A stretch of DNA of 64,000 bases from an uncultured Sphingomonas sp. (GTDB taxonomy: Bacteria; Pseudomonadota; Alphaproteobacteria; Sphingomonadales; Sphingomonadaceae), in the NCBI RefSeq assembly GCF_937871615.1, contig NZ_CALMPA010000046.1:333314-397313 (forward strand), read 5' to 3'. Positions 37,358 through 46,198 of the stretch are shown here, one piece after another (the stretch's first letter is position 1; every line of letters starts with the position of its first letter). The notes under the pieces are model-generated. The model was given only the letters and a program-made list of their open reading frames with translations. It had not been told where the DNA came from and did no database searches. A program made the position numbers and the translations under genes.

Positions 37358-38512
37358 TCAGACGAGCGGATGATTGGGCTGGAGGCCAAGCCGGTGCCGC
37401 CCGACCAGTTCGCGCGTCGCGTCCCAATCCCAGAAGGCGTGGGAGCAGACCGTGTTCAGATCGCGCCAGAAGCGTTGCAGCGGCTGATCGAGGTGGAAGG
37501 ATGAGGCGCCAGCACTCGCCATCACCGCGTTCACCGTATCGCGGCAATGGCGCGACAGGAAAGCCAGTTTCGCCTTGAGCGCCAGCCGGTCGTCAAGCGT
37601 GAATGGCCGGGTGCCGATGATCTTTGTGGTGGTGTCGATCACCTGGGCGGCAAGGCTGTGCGCGATGTCAGCGGCGATGCGAAATTCACCGAGCATGACG
37701 TGCGCATGTTGCTGATCCTTCACTACGGCCCCGGTATAGTTGCGCACGCGGCGTGCGACGATCGCTTCATATGCATCGACCGCGCCGAGCAGGCCGCCAG
37801 ACAGCACGCCGACGACGGTGCAATAGGCCAGCGGCAGGACCGGCACTGAGTAAAGCGGGTTCTCATGCTGCGCGGAGCCCTCGGTGCGCCCGCCGCCGAA
37901 CGCGATCCCGTTGATCGCGCGATATTCGGGGACGAACACCTTATCCACGACAATGTCGTTGCTGCCTGTCCCCGCCATGCCGGCGAAATGCCATACGTCG
38001 CCCACCGAAACGTCGCTGGCCGGGAGCATGAAGGAATATGGCCCTTCCTCCGTCCGCCCGCTCACGAAGGCCCAGTCGGCATTCATGATCCCCGATCCCC
38101 ACGAAGCGCGGCCAGAGAGTTCCCAGCCGCCATCGACCCGGTGCGCGCTCATCGTCGGCGCATTGGCGCCTGGCATCAGGCAGAAGCCGCGCGGGCCGTA
38201 CACTTCCTGCTGCAACCGGATATCCAGCTTTGCTGGATAGACGTTGTGATTGATGTAGAAGGAACTGATCCACCCTGTTGAAATGCAGGCGGAACTGATC
38301 TGTTCGACGACCGCGAACATGGTGGGAAGATCGGATTCCAGCCCGCCCCATCGGCGCGGCGCGAGCATCGCCATGATCTCCGCCTCGATCAGATCCTCGA
38401 TCGTTTCATCGAGCGGGCGGCGGGCGGATTCGGTCGCCGGCGCGCGTTCCGCGATGATCGGTTTCAGCGCCCTGGCGCGTTCGATGAGTTGTTCGTTGGT
38501 CGCCGCCACCAT
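37358..38512 (-). CDS. Second acyl-CoA-dehydrogenase-fold flavin monooxygenase-like protein
   Basis: 384 residues, same family as the gene at 26694 but clearly diverged: MLAPRRWGGLESDLPTMFAVVEQIS, ASWGSGIMNADWAFVSG, MAGTGSNDIVVDKVFVPEYRAING, and C-terminal GRHRLGLQPNHPLV. Probably an oxygenase component using reduced flavin; no reductase is adjacent. Divergent from the TetR gene 38606, its likely regulator. Confidence 0.82.
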   Translation of the reverse strand: MVAATNEQLIERARALKPIIAERAPATESARRPLDETIEDLIEAEIMAMLAPRRWGGLESDLPTMFAVVEQISSACISTGWISSFYINHNVYPAKLDIRLQQEVYGPRGFCLMPGANAPTMSAHRVDGGWELSGRASWGSGIMNADWAFVSGRTEEGPYSFMLPASDVSVGDVWHFAGMAGTGSNDIVVDKVFVPEYRAINGIAFGGGRTEGSAQHENPLYSVPVLPLAYCTVVGVLSGGLLGAVDAYEAIVARRVRNYTGAVVKDQQHAHVMLGEFRIAADIAHSLAAQVIDTTTKIIGTRPFTLDDRLALKAKLAFLSRHCRDTVNAVMASAGASSFHLDQPLQRFWRDLNTVCSHAFWDWDATRELVGRHRLGLQPNHPLV

Positions 38513-38546
38513 TCTCTCCTGCGTTTATGGTGAGCGGGCTAAGCAT

Positions 38547-38569
38547 TTAATAGTCACATGTCTAATTAA
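38547..38569. promoter_or_regulatory. Imperfect palindrome in the flavin monooxygenase / TetR intergenic region
   Basis: TTAATAG at 38547 and CTAATTAA at 38562 form an inverted repeat with one inserted base, in an AT-rich 93-base divergent spacer. Candidate TetR operator; symmetry is incomplete. Confidence 0.35.
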
Positions 38570-38605
38570 TTTTTGCCTGTTCGGTCGCGGATGGTAAGGG
38601 GGGAT

Positions 38606-39268
38606 ATGCAGGAACCAGCACGCGCCACGAAAAGAAGCCGGGGACGGCCATCGTTGGATGCGGACAGGGCAGTCGACGAGGCCGAATGCCTGCGCGCTGC
38701 GCTGGATGCATTCGCCGAGCATGGCTTCGAGGGCACGTCGGTACGCGAAGTCGCGCGGACGCTGAACGTGAGCCACGGGCTGCTCAACGCGAAGTTCGGA
38801 TCGAAGCGCGCCTTATGGGAGGCGGCGGTCGATTTCGGCATGGAAACGCTCCACGCGAGCATGTCGCGCCTTCCGTCTCCTGAACACGAAAATCCCGATA
38901 TCGTGCAGCGCCTGCGTGATGCCTGCTGCAACTTCCTCGAAGGTTTAATGGAGGTGCCCGCGCTCGTTCGCCTCATGAACGTCGAGGGCACGGCCCGAAG
39001 CGACCGGCTGGAGCATATCGCGGCGAAATTCTTCCATCGCCGCATCTGGCCTCTGCAAACCCTGCTGCGCGAGGGGCAGGAAGCGGGGATATTCAGGGAG
39101 GTTCATGCGGCGGTGCCCTTCACCCTCCTCGCCCATGGCGCCGGCGCGCTGATCGCGCTGGGTCCATTGATGAATGCGGCGGATGTCTCGCTGAATGACA
39201 CCCCGCGCAGCGCAATCGGCAATGCGAAAGAGGCGGCGGAAATCATCGTTCGCGGCCTGCTCCGATAA
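38606..39268 (+). CDS. TetR-family regulator
   Basis: 220-residue TetR-type repressor with HTH CLRAALDAFAEHGFEGTSVREVARTLNVSHGLLNAKFGSKRALWEAAV. An N-terminal basic segment (ATKRSRGRPSLDAD) precedes the HTH, as in many family members. ATG at 38606 follows AAGGGGGG; TTG and ATG codons further up lack such a site. Probable controller of the divergent flavin monooxygenase gene. Confidence 0.88.
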   Translation: MQEPARATKRSRGRPSLDADRAVDEAECLRAALDAFAEHGFEGTSVREVARTLNVSHGLLNAKFGSKRALWEAAVDFGMETLHASMSRLPSPEHENPDIVQRLRDACCNFLEGLMEVPALVRLMNVEGTARSDRLEHIAAKFFHRRIWPLQTLLREGQEAGIFREVHAAVPFTLLAHGAGALIALGPLMNAADVSLNDTPRSAIGNAKEAAEIIVRGLLR

Positions 39269-39450
39269 CGTGGCGTTGCCGATCGCGGTGCGACCACCTG
39301 CAATAGGGAACTTCCGTCAACTCGACGATCCGGGGGCAAGTGCTTGCCCATGCCTCGCTGAATGCGTTGGGCGAACAACTCGACCGAAACGCCTCGCGGA
39401 TGCCGCTTCGCTCGAACAGCAGACGAAATCCCCGGTGGCGCACTATACGC

Positions 39451-40131
39451 TTAAATACGTCTGTAGGTGAAATACCATACTTCATGCCCCTGCCGGCGCG
39501 CCTTGCGCTCGTAGCGCGTCTCCGGCCAGTCGGCGGGGCGGGTGAGGAAATCCTGCGGCGTTCGCGCGGTCCATTCGAAATCGTGGCGCTGCCCCATAAT
39601 CATCATCGCCCAGCGGCAATATGTCGGATCATCGGTGCCGAGGCGGAATTCGCAGCCGGGCTTGAGCTTCGCCGCGATCAGATCGAGCGGGCCGTGGTTG
39701 ACCATCCGGCGCTTGGCATGGCGCGCCTTGGGCCACGGATCGGGGTGGAGCAGATAAACCCGCGTCAGGCTCGCGTCGGGCAGCCGTTCCACCACCTCCA
39801 GCGCGTCGCCCATGTGGAGGCGCACATTGCTCAGCGACTTATCGCGGATATGGCCGAGCGCGCCGACCACGCCGTTCAGAAACGGCTCGCAGCCGATGAA
39901 CCCGGTGTCCGGGGCGGCACTTGCCTGCCCGGCGAGATGCTCGCCCGCGCCAAAGCCGATTTCGACCTGCAGCGGGCGATCGTCGCCGAACAGCGTTTCA
40001 GCCGTGAGCGCCCCGGTTTCGGGCACCGAAACGTGCGGCAGCAGGTCTTCGACAAGCGCCGCTTGTCCCGCGCGGAGCGCATGGCCCTGGCGCCGGCCAT
40101 AGAGGCGGCGAATGGTCGTGGGATCGTTCAT
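39451..40131 (-). CDS. trmB: tRNA (guanine-N7-)-methyltransferase
   Basis: 226-residue SAM-dependent enzyme making m7G46 in tRNA variable loops. SAM site VEIGFGAGEHLAGQA, catalytic region LLHPDPWPKARHAKRRMVN and C-terminal TRYERKARRQGHEVWYFTYRRI are diagnostic. It belongs to the lnt-metK-trmB block, here separated from metK by a divergently oriented secreted-protein gene. Confidence 0.96.
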   Translation of the reverse strand: MNDPTTIRRLYGRRQGHALRAGQAALVEDLLPHVSVPETGALTAETLFGDDRPLQVEIGFGAGEHLAGQASAAPDTGFIGCEPFLNGVVGALGHIRDKSLSNVRLHMGDALEVVERLPDASLTRVYLLHPDPWPKARHAKRRMVNHGPLDLIAAKLKPGCEFRLGTDDPTYCRWAMMIMGQRHDFEWTARTPQDFLTRPADWPETRYERKARRQGHEVWYFTYRRI

Positions 40132-40228
40132 GATCGGGCGCGACTAATCGCGTGTCGCCAGAAGGGCAATGCCGCGTTCATTTAGGCGCGCATACACCGC
40201 ACGCTGGCGAAGGATTGAGGAGAAGACG

Positions 40229-40993
40229 ATGCGTTGGGCTTGGGCGTTGGCGCTTCCGCTGGTGGTGGCCCCGGTCGCGGGCGATGCGCAACTGGATTCG
40301 GCGAAGTCGATCTCCTTCCTGAAGCGCGACGGCCATTGGGCCAACGTGCCGCTCATCTGCGATGCGACCAACCGTGATCGCGTGCTGGTGCTCGGCGCGC
40401 CGGGGCGTGAGCACCTGATGGACCTGTTCAGTTTCGCCAAGCCGGGGTTGAGCGCGCATCGCGTCGCGGTGCGGCTGGGGGCGGGCGATCCGGGGGCGGG
40501 GCAGATTCACTATCCGCTGTTCAACCTCGCCGGGCGCGAGGTTGGCAATGTCCACGCGATCAACCCCGGCATGGTGGAGGCCGGGGCGACCACCCCCGCC
40601 GTCGTCTCGATCACTTATGGGGGTGAGATAACCAATTGCCGGTTCGCGGCGCAGACGCGGGTGCTGGGTGTGACCGGGCGCCGCTCGATCCAGATCGTAC
40701 GGACCGATCGCAACGGCTATCGTTATACCAGCTACAATTTCGATTCGGAATTGCCCGAGGTGGCCCAGCCATGGGGCGGGCAGGATAATCGCCCGTCGCT
40801 GGCGATCGACGGCGGGCGGCTGGTCGATCAGAGCAATGGCCGGCGCGTCTATGAATTCGCCAATCGCGGCTTCGTCTATCGCGTGATGGTGTCGGTGGAG
40901 CCGGGGCATCCCGGCGGCGGCATCGAGGTGACGCAAGGCACGCGCACCGTGCTGCGCGAAGCCTTCGGCGCCTATACCGCCGCGCTGCTCTGA
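40229..40993 (+). CDS. Secreted protein of unknown function
   Basis: 254 residues with a signal peptide (MRWAWALALPLVVAPVAGDAQ; cleavage about residue 19-21) and a beta-rich mature part with two Cys (LICDATN and ITNCRFAAQ) that could form a disulphide. No family recognised. GAGGAG seven bases before the ATG at 40229. The only plus-strand gene between trmB and metK. Confidence 0.7.
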   Translation: MRWAWALALPLVVAPVAGDAQLDSAKSISFLKRDGHWANVPLICDATNRDRVLVLGAPGREHLMDLFSFAKPGLSAHRVAVRLGAGDPGAGQIHYPLFNLAGREVGNVHAINPGMVEAGATTPAVVSITYGGEITNCRFAAQTRVLGVTGRRSIQIVRTDRNGYRYTSYNFDSELPEVAQPWGGQDNRPSLAIDGGRLVDQSNGRRVYEFANRGFVYRVMVSVEPGHPGGGIEVTQGTRTVLREAFGAYTAALL

Positions 40994-41045
40994 AAATCGG
41001 TGGGCGCCGTGCCCCGCGAACGGGAAGGGCGCCCACGATCACGCA

Positions 41046-42251
41046 TCACGCGGCGACGGCGGCCTTCAGCTTGTCGACCAGATCGGTGGCTTCCCAGGTG
41101 AAGTGCGTGCCGTCGCTGTCACGCCCGAAATGGCCGTAAGCGGCGGTCTTCGAATAGATCGGCGCGTTGAGCTTCAGGTGTTCGCGGATGCCCTTGGGCG
41201 TCAGGCGGACGAGCTTGGGCAGCACCTCCTCCAGCTTCGCTTCCGATACGGTGCCGGTGCCGTGCGTATCGACATAGACCGACAGCGGCTCGGCTATCCC
41301 GATCGCATAGGAAAGCTGGATCGTCACGCGCCGCGCAAGCCCCGCCGCGACGACGTTCTTCGCCAGATAGCGCGCGACATAGGCCGCCGAACGATCGACC
41401 TTGGTGGGATCCTTGCCGCTGAACGCACCGCCGCCGTGCGGCGCCGCGCCGCCATAGGTGTCGACGATGATCTTGCGCCCGGTGACGCCCGCGTCTCCGT
41501 CCGGGCCGCCGATCTCGAACAGGCCGGTGGGGTTGACGTAGATCTTGTCCTCCGCCGGCAACCAGCCCTTGGGCAGCACATCGGCGAACACGCCCTTTAC
41601 GTAATCGCGCAGCCGTGCCTGGCCGGCGTCGTTCGACAGATCGGCGGAATGCTGCGTGGAAACGACCAGCGCGGTGGCGCGCACCGGCAGTTCGTTTTCA
41701 TACTGGAGCGTCACCTGGCTCTTGGCATCCGGTTCAAGGAAAGGCGCCTTGCCGGAATGGCGGTCCTCCGCCATCCGTTCGAGGATCTTGTGGCTGTAAT
41801 AAAGCGTGGCGGGCATCAGGCCCGGCGTCTCGTCGGTGGCATAGCCGAACATGATGCCCTGATCGCCGGCGCCCTCGTCCTTGTTGCCGCTTTCGTCCAC
41901 ACCCATGGCGATATGCGCCGATTGCGGGTGCAGGTTGTTCGAGAAATCGAAGGTTTTCCAGTGGAAGCCGGATTGTTCGTAGCCGATGCGCTTCACCGTC
42001 TCGCGCGCCGCCTGCTCGATCTCCGCCTCGATGCCGGGCGCCCAATTGCCCGCGGTGTCCATGATCCCGCGCCCGCGGATTTCACCGGCGAGCACCACCT
42101 TGTTCGTGGTGGTCAGCGTTTCGCAGGCGACGCGCGCCTCCGGGTCTTTCGACAGAAACAGATCGACGATCGAATCCGAAATCTGGTCGGCAACCTTGTC
42201 CGGATGCCCTTCGCTGACTGATTCACTGGTGAAGATGAACGACTTACGCAT
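41046..42251 (-). CDS. metK: S-adenosylmethionine synthase
   Basis: 401 residues; makes SAM from methionine and ATP. Signature motifs: [16 protein letters not shown] at the N-terminus (ATP site), [16 protein letters not shown], and [27 protein letters not shown] (P-loop-like). GGAGCG precedes the ATG. A strong palindrome sits 21-44 bases upstream and is discussed separately. Essential. Confidence 0.98.
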   Translation of the reverse strand: MRKSFIFTSESVSEGHPDKVADQISDSIVDLFLSKDPEARVACETLTTTNKVVLAGEIRGRGIMDTAGNWAPGIEAEIEQAARETVKRIGYEQSGFHWKTFDFSNNLHPQSAHIAMGVDESGNKDEGAGDQGIMFGYATDETPGLMPATLYYSHKILERMAEDRHSGKAPFLEPDAKSQVTLQYENELPVRATALVVSTQHSADLSNDAGQARLRDYVKGVFADVLPKGWLPAEDKIYVNPTGLFEIGGPDGDAGVTGRKIIVDTYGGAAPHGGGAFSGKDPTKVDRSAAYVARYLAKNVVAAGLARRVTIQLSYAIGIAEPLSVYVDTHGTGTVSEAKLEEVLPKLVRLTPKGIREHLKLNAPIYSKTAAYGHFGRDSDGTHFTWEATDLVDKLKAAVAA

Positions 42252-42271
42252 GATCGCTCCGAATGGTTTAA

Positions 42272-42295
42272 CGATATAAAGATAGCTTTATATCG
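42272..42295 (-). promoter_or_regulatory. Palindromic operator candidate upstream of metK
   Basis: Perfect 10-base arms CGATATAAAG and CTTTATATCG around ATAG, between the lnt stop (42298) and the metK start (42251). Two AT-rich halves with ATAAAG/CTTTAT cores resemble, from memory, ArsR-type SahR sites reported ahead of methionine-cycle genes in Proteobacteria. As a hairpin it could alternatively be a terminator of lnt, but no T-tract follows. Confidence 0.5.
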
Positions 42296-42297
42296 CC

Positions 42298-43848
42298 CTA
42301 GCGCCGCAGCCGCCGGAACGCAACCGCGCCGCTCGCCAGCAACAGCGCGATCGCCAGCGCCGCCCAGTTGCCGATCCGCGAAAACGGCGTCGGCGCGGCG
42401 GGGGGCGGGATCGGTACGTCGATCGCCCCCGCCTTTTCGTGCGGCACCGTGGCGACGAGCCGGCCATCGGCGGCGATCACCGCCGATATGCCGTTGGGGG
42501 TCGCGCGGATCACCGGCAGTCCTTCCTCGATCGCGCGCATCCGCGCCTGTGCCAGATGCTGCGGCGGCCCCCATTTGCCGAACCATGCGTCGTTCGAAGG
42601 ATTGAACAACAGCCGCGGACGGTGCGCGCGGTCGATCACCTCGCCGGAGAAGATGATCTCATAACAAATCTGCACCCCGATCGCGCCAAAGCCGGGGAGG
42701 GTGAGGTCACGCGGTCCCGGCCCGTCGGCGAAATCCATGTCGCCCGGCACCAGCCGCGCGAGGCCGAGCGGCTTCAGCAGCCAGGGCATCGGCAGATATT
42801 CGCCATAAGGCACCAGATGCGCCTTGTCGTATCGCCCGGTGATCCGCGCGGACGGATCGATCGCGAAGACCGAATTGGTCGCGGTGACGACATTGCCGTT
42901 GCTGTCGAACTGGAGCGCGGTGCCCCCGGTCAGCAACATGTCGTTCGGCCCGAGCAGTGCTGCCATCCGGTGGCGGAGGTAATAGGGGCTTGGCTGGAAG
43001 CCATAGGCATAGGCCGGATAGCCATCCTCGATGAAATCGCGCACCACCCCTTCCGGCCACAGCACGAGGCGTGGCGCCGCGCCGGGGCCGCCCGAAAGCG
43101 CGGACAGCTTGCGCAGCATCAGTTCGCCGTCGCTGTCGCCGCGCTGATCCTGCGACACATTGGGCTGGACGACCACGACGCGCGGCGCATCGGCGGCGGC
43201 GATCGAACCGGCGCGCGGGAAATAGCTGAACGCCTGCGCAGCCAGCAGCAGCGCCAGCATCGCAGCCGCGCCGATCAGCGGCAGCGGGCGCCGCGGCAGC
43301 AGCAATAGTGCTCCGGCCAGCACGATCGTCAGCCCCGATAGCGCATAGGTGCCGACATAAGCGGCAAGCGCGGCCACGGGCTGCACCGGCACCCAGATCA
43401 CCCCGATCGGATCCCAGGCATAGCCGGTGAACATCACGCTCCTCAGCCATTCGCTCAAAATCCATGCCGCCCCGAAACCAAGAACATAGGTGGCATCGGG
43501 CTTCTCCCGGCGGCGTAGCAGCCATGCGGCCCCGCCCGCGATTGCCGGATAGACGGCGAGATACTGCGCCAGCGCGATCGGGGCTGCATAGCCCAGCACC
43601 GGCGGCATCTTGTCCTGAAAATCAAAGGCGTGCTGGAACCAGTTATTGTTGATCGTGAAGTGGTCAACCCCGAAGGCCCAGCCCAGCCACAACGCCCGCT
43701 TCAGCGTCGGCGCGCGGTGAACCAGCCACATCCATCCGGCGAAAGAGCCAAACGTCAGCGGCCACCATTGCAGCGGCGCGAAGCCACATGCCGCCAGCGC
43801 GCCGAGGAACAAGGCAATGAGGGCAGGGCGCCGGGCGAGGGAGATCAT
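42298..43848 (-). CDS. lnt: Apolipoprotein N-acyltransferase
   Basis: 516-residue inner-membrane enzyme that N-acylates the lipidated Cys of lipoproteins. N-terminal membrane helices (about 1-205) precede a nitrilase-like periplasmic domain with the Glu-Lys-Cys triad: VLWPEGVVRDF, GRYDKAHLVPYGEYLP and VQICYEIIFSG. A C-terminal helix (GNWAALAIALLLASGAVAF) closes it. Tandem ATGs at 43848/43851 follow AAGGA; the open frame runs back 46 codons that look non-coding. Ends 46 bases before metK. Confidence 0.96.
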   Translation of the reverse strand: MISLARRPALIALFLGALAACGFAPLQWWPLTFGSFAGWMWLVHRAPTLKRALWLGWAFGVDHFTINNNWFQHAFDFQDKMPPVLGYAAPIALAQYLAVYPAIAGGAAWLLRRREKPDATYVLGFGAAWILSEWLRSVMFTGYAWDPIGVIWVPVQPVAALAAYVGTYALSGLTIVLAGALLLLPRRPLPLIGAAAMLALLLAAQAFSYFPRAGSIAAADAPRVVVVQPNVSQDQRGDSDGELMLRKLSALSGGPGAAPRLVLWPEGVVRDFIEDGYPAYAYGFQPSPYYLRHRMAALLGPNDMLLTGGTALQFDSNGNVVTATNSVFAIDPSARITGRYDKAHLVPYGEYLPMPWLLKPLGLARLVPGDMDFADGPGPRDLTLPGFGAIGVQICYEIIFSGEVIDRAHRPRLLFNPSNDAWFGKWGPPQHLAQARMRAIEEGLPVIRATPNGISAVIAADGRLVATVPHEKAGAIDVPIPPPAAPTPFSRIGNWAALAIALLLASGAVAFRRLRR

Positions 43849-43984
43849 CATTCGTCCTTCGTCGTGCCGGGCCTGCCCCGGCGACACATATGCGCAATTC
43901 CCGCGCGCCCGGTTCATGCGGGAGGCACCGCGCCGCTTCAAGCCCTGGGGTGGCGAATAATCGCGGCGGGTATATGGTCGGGCC

Positions 43985-44425
43985 ATGACACTGCGACCAT
44001 TCCATCTCGCCTTTCCCGTTCACGATCTCGCCGCCGCGCGGGCGTTCTACGGCGATATTCTCGGTTGCCGCGAAGGCCGGTCGAGCGATCGCTGGGTCGA
44101 TTTCGATTTCGGCGGGCATCAGATCGTCGCGCATCTCGACGATGCGATGCGCCCGCCGGAGCTTGCCAATGCGGTGGATGGGCATGACGTGCCGGTGCCG
44201 CATTTCGGCATCGTGCTGACGATGGAGGCGTGGCGCGCGCTCGCCGCACGCGTGGAGAAGGCCGGCGTCGCCTTCGACATCGCGCCGCACGTCCGCTTCG
44301 CCGGCCAGCCGGGCGAACAGGCGACGATGTTTTTCCGCGACCCTTCCGGCAACGCGCTGGAGTTCAAGGCGTTTGCCGATGACGCGATGCTGTTCGCGAC
44401 CGGAGACACGGAGGGCACAGCATGA
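43985..44425 (+). CDS. VOC-family protein (glyoxalase fold)
   Basis: 146 residues of the VOC superfamily: [46 protein letters not shown] and [16 protein letters not shown] carry candidate His/Glu metal ligands. Activity unknown. Divergent from lnt and overlaps the next gene by ATGA. Confidence 0.8.
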   Translation: MTLRPFHLAFPVHDLAAARAFYGDILGCREGRSSDRWVDFDFGGHQIVAHLDDAMRPPELANAVDGHDVPVPHFGIVLTMEAWRALAARVEKAGVAFDIAPHVRFAGQPGEQATMFFRDPSGNALEFKAFADDAMLFATGDTEGTA

Positions 44426-44724
44426 CCGCGCCGATCGAGGTGGATGTGCCGCACCGGCTGGGTACGGCGCCCGCGAAGCAGCGGATCGGCGACGGTTTCG
44501 GCAAGCTCGCCGATTTCGTGCCGGGCGGGGCGATCACCGATCATCGCTGGGATGGCGATACGCTGTATTTCACGGTGGAGGGGCTGGGCCAGCGCGTTTC
44601 CGCGCAAATGGACGTGAGCGATGCCAACGTCCATTGCACCTTCACCCTGCCGGCATTCCTGGCGATGTTCTCCGATCGCATCCGTGCCAAGCTTGAGCGG
44701 GAGGCGCCGAAGCTGCTCGAATAG
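44422..44724 (+). CDS. Polyhydroxyalkanoic-acid-system family protein
   Basis: 100-residue protein starting [32 protein letters not shown], matching the small family associated with PHA metabolism (TIGR02610-like); the fold is SRPBCC-like in my view. Function uncertain, and no PHA synthase or depolymerase is in the window. ATGA overlap with the VOC gene makes a two-gene operon inserted between lnt and corC in this block. Confidence 0.72.
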   Translation: MTAPIEVDVPHRLGTAPAKQRIGDGFGKLADFVPGGAITDHRWDGDTLYFTVEGLGQRVSAQMDVSDANVHCTFTLPAFLAMFSDRIRAKLEREAPKLLE

Positions 44725-44763
44725 CGGGCGCGCGGGTTTCTCGCCCGCCCGCCCGCCGGTCGT

Positions 44764-46098
44764 TCATTTCGCTTGCGGCGCGCTCACCCGCCATACGCGG
44801 TTGCCGACATCATCCGCCACCAGCAGCGCGCCGGTCTTGTCGGTGATTACGCCGACCGGGCGGCCCTGCGCCTGGTCGTCCTTGTTGAGAAAGCCCGTCA
44901 GCACGTCGATCGGCTTGGCGCCCTTCACCGGCCAGCCGGTATCGCCGAACGGCACGAACACCACCTTGTAGCCCGACAACGGCTTGCGGTTCCACGAGCC
45001 ATGTTCGCCGATGAACGCGCCATTGGCAAATTTCGCGCCCAGCTTCGCATCATTCTCGAAGGTCAGCCCCAGCGCCGCGACATGCGGGCCGAGCGCGTAA
45101 TCGGGGCGCTTCGAATATTGCTGGAGCGGGGCGTTGCCCGGCTCGACGCGGCGGTCGGGATAGCCGCCCCAATAATACCACGGCCAGCCGAAGTGATCGC
45201 CCATCTCCACCGCGGTGAGATAATCCGGCGCGAGGTCCGATCCGATCAGGTCGCGCTCGTTCACCACGGTCCATAGCTGGTGGGTATGCGGCTCCAGCGC
45301 CATGCCGTTGGGATTACGCAAGCCCGCGGCATAGATGCGATACGTTTTCTCCTTGGGCCATACCTGCAGGATGTTCGCGCGATAACGCTCTGCGGCCATG
45401 CCATTGTCGGCGATGTTCGATGACGAACCGACCGAGACATAGAGCGTCCTGCCGTCCTCCGCCGGGATCACGTTGCGCGCCCAGTGATTCCCGCCGCCTT
45501 GCAGCTTGATGACCAGTTCGGGCTTCGCCGTCACCTTGGTCATGCCCTCGGTATAGGGTACGCGGACGAGCGCATCGGTGTTGGCGATGTAAAGCTGGCC
45601 GTCGAACAGCACCATGCCGAAGGGCGAGTTCAGCCCGGTCATGAACACCGTCTTCACCTCCGGCACGCCATCGCCGTCCGCATCGCGCAGCAGGGTGATG
45701 CGATTGGCGGATGGCACGCCGGCGCCGGCGCGGCCCATCAGATAGCCCATCACCTTGTTGGTGATCCCACCAGTCTCGCGCGGTGGGGAATTGCTTTCCG
45801 CCACAAGGATATCGCCGTTGGGCAGGCGATAGAGCCAGCGCGGATGATCGAGCCCGGTGGCATAAGCGGCAACGCTCAGCCCCGGCGCGGCGACCGGCGT
45901 GGCGCCATTGGGCCAGCCCACCGCCTTCGCCACTTCCATCGTGGGAATCCACTGTTCGCGCGGCGGGGTGATATCGGGATGCCGGCCCTCGACGCTGGCG
46001 ATATCCAGGCGTGCGGTGTCTGGCCAGGCGATCCAGGTGATGATCGCGATCGCGGCCAAGACGGAGAGGCCGAAAACGATGAGAATATGTTTGCGCAT
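44764..46098 (-). CDS. PQQ-dependent sugar (sorbosone) dehydrogenase-like protein
   Basis: 444 residues with an N-terminal membrane segment (MRKHILIVFGLSVLAAIAIITWIAWP) and a six-bladed propeller typical of soluble PQQ glucose/L-sorbosone dehydrogenases: HPRWLYRLPNGDILVAES, NRITLLRDADGDGVPEV, LYVSVGSSSNI, AGLRNPNGMALEPHTHQLWTVVNERD and GAFIGEHGSWNRKPLSGYKVVFV. Periplasmic-facing sugar or aldehyde oxidation would be expected. The minus-strand gene sits between corC and the VOC/PHA pair, interrupting the conserved order. Confidence 0.85.
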   Translation of the reverse strand: MRKHILIVFGLSVLAAIAIITWIAWPDTARLDIASVEGRHPDITPPREQWIPTMEVAKAVGWPNGATPVAAPGLSVAAYATGLDHPRWLYRLPNGDILVAESNSPPRETGGITNKVMGYLMGRAGAGVPSANRITLLRDADGDGVPEVKTVFMTGLNSPFGMVLFDGQLYIANTDALVRVPYTEGMTKVTAKPELVIKLQGGGNHWARNVIPAEDGRTLYVSVGSSSNIADNGMAAERYRANILQVWPKEKTYRIYAAGLRNPNGMALEPHTHQLWTVVNERDLIGSDLAPDYLTAVEMGDHFGWPWYYWGGYPDRRVEPGNAPLQQYSKRPDYALGPHVAALGLTFENDAKLGAKFANGAFIGEHGSWNRKPLSGYKVVFVPFGDTGWPVKGAKPIDVLTGFLNKDDQAQGRPVGVITDKTGALLVADDVGNRVWRVSAPQAK

Positions 46099-46198
46099 GG
46101 CGTAACGATAGGCGCGCTCACCGGCGGACGGAAGGGGCCTCCTGCGCGGGGCACCCGCCACCCGCCTTTTACGCGGCAAATGGCGGGCGCATCGCGAG

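Noticed and set aside
39243-39485. 80-residue minus-strand frame starting MKYGISPTDVF near trmB
   Set aside because: No ribosome-binding site, Arg-rich, unlike any protein family and overlapping the TetR gene and trmB ends.
42252-42297. SAM riboswitch ahead of metK
   Set aside because: The lnt-metK gap is only 46 bases and is mostly a palindrome; no room for a known SAM riboswitch fold.
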